From the NCBI RefSeq assembly GCF_029395455.1, contig NZ_CP113916.1, forward strand, positions 496,001 through 560,000: a stretch of DNA of 64,000 nt, read 5' to 3'. The stretch comes from Lactobacillus sp. ESL0785 (GTDB lineage Bacteria > Bacillota > Bacilli > Lactobacillales > Lactobacillaceae). The notes below the pieces were generated by a model that saw only the letters and a program-made list of their open reading frames with translations, made no database searches and was not told the DNA's origin. The translations under genes were made by a program, and so were the position numbers. Shown here piece by piece: positions 63,674 through 64,000 of the stretch (positions within the stretch are counted from its first letter, which is position 1; each line of letters starts with the position of its first letter).

Positions 63674-63856
63674 TTGAATTATCAAAAAATTCTTGAACAA
63701 CTTGTCAACGGTGAGCTTGAGCAGTATATTGTTGAACCTAAGGATGCCTTTGATTTTCAGGCAGCGTTGCGAGCTTTTGGTAAACGACAAAATATCACAG
63801 GTCGGGCTTTACGTGGTGGGAAAATTATTTATTCACAGTCAAAGTCTGAAAATTAA
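63674..63856 (+). CDS. small conserved-looking hypothetical protein, 60 residues
   Basis: Soluble, no motif recognised (LNYQ-type start, LVNGELEQYIVEPKDAFDF, end with GRALRGGKIIYSQSK). TTG 63674 is preferred since AAAGATGGTGA gives it a 6-base spacing; ATG 63662 would overlap that site. Lies between clpE and ptsH, the same direction as ptsH. Function unknown. Confidence 0.6.
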   Translation: MNYQKILEQLVNGELEQYIVEPKDAFDFQAALRAFGKRQNITGRALRGGKIIYSQSKSEN

Positions 63857-63968
63857 TGATGTAAACTGTTACATTTATGTTGTCTAATTCACAAAAAAAT
63901 GATAGTCTAATACTCGAATAGGTATTTACTACCGTTTTGATTTTTCAATATTAAAGGAGATAATTATA

Positions 63969-64000
63969 ATGGAGAAACGCGATTTTCATGTTGTTGCAGA
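63969..64000 (+). CDS. ptsH: phosphocarrier protein HPr, first codons only
   Basis: ATG 63969 after a strong AAAGGAGATAA site reads MEKRDFHVVA before the window ends. This start is characteristic of lactobacillar HPr, the general PTS phosphocarrier whose Ser-46 form also activates CcpA. Only 10 codons are visible, so the call rests on the start motif. Confidence 0.7.
   Translation, partial: MEKRDFHVVA

Noticed and set aside
63693..63887. Overlapping second ORF before ptsH
   Set aside because: It is frame-shifted against the 60-residue gene that has the better ribosome site and composition.

Overview
The window reads as a low-GC Firmicute chromosome of the genus Lactobacillus in the strict sense. 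The evidence is a giant surface protein ending in S-layer-type SLAP repeats, a D-2-hydroxyacid (D-lactate type) dehydrogenase, a mevalonate-pathway operon, BglG/PTS sugar uptake with cre-like sites, a T-box leader, ClpE, and frequent TTG starts. The mix of quinate/shikimate genes, plant-sugar PTS and a giant adhesin would suit a strain of an insect or plant-associated gut niche (for example the bee-gut lactobacilli), but that placement is inference.

Layout. 1-9.0 kb: the 3' part of one giant adhesin gene. 9.1-11.4 kb: BI-1 family membrane protein and an RlmD-type rRNA methyltransferase. 11.5-14.4 kb: a markedly AT-rich insert with a two-helix membrane protein and a reverse transcriptase of the abortive-infection AbiA type carrying a C-terminal HEPN-like motif, followed by a gene remnant. 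14.4-21.7 kb: a GNAT acetyltransferase without a normal start codon, a transporter, and four tandem amidohydrolase paralogues, one behind a T-box that I read as methionine-specific. 21.8-27.8 kb: drug-efflux MFS, D-hydroxyacid dehydrogenase, a GH25-like protein, DEAD-box helicase and a lone cellobiose-type EIIC, then tRNA-Arg(CCU).

27.9-29.9 kb is a small accessory patch next to the tRNA: two HicB-like genes (one frameshifted in a poly-A run), four tiny single-helix peptides and a truncated SHOCT gene. 30.0-35.0 kb is a catabolite-controlled beta-glucoside operon: BglG/LicT antiterminator, EIIBCA, HSL-type esterase and a secreted tyrosine phosphatase, with two RAT elements that appear to work differently. 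35.0-38.3 kb holds small or decayed genes, a secreted protein and UDP-GlcNAc 2-epimerase. 38.5-45.6 kb is a LysR-controlled cluster (MFS, FMN/FAD reductase, AroE, AroD, second MFS) that looks like quinate/shikimate uptake and reduction.

45.8-64 kb is mostly housekeeping: GtrA, flavodoxin, methionine aminopeptidase, YihY, GalU, thiolase-HMG-CoA reductase-HMG-CoA synthase, a second RlmD-type methyltransferase, RecX, CorC-type CBS protein, release factor 3, ClpE behind a CIRCE-like operator, and the first codons of ptsH (HPr). Between 54.6 and 54.8 kb a near-consensus promoter, a foldable stretch and a terminator outline an unannotated small RNA.
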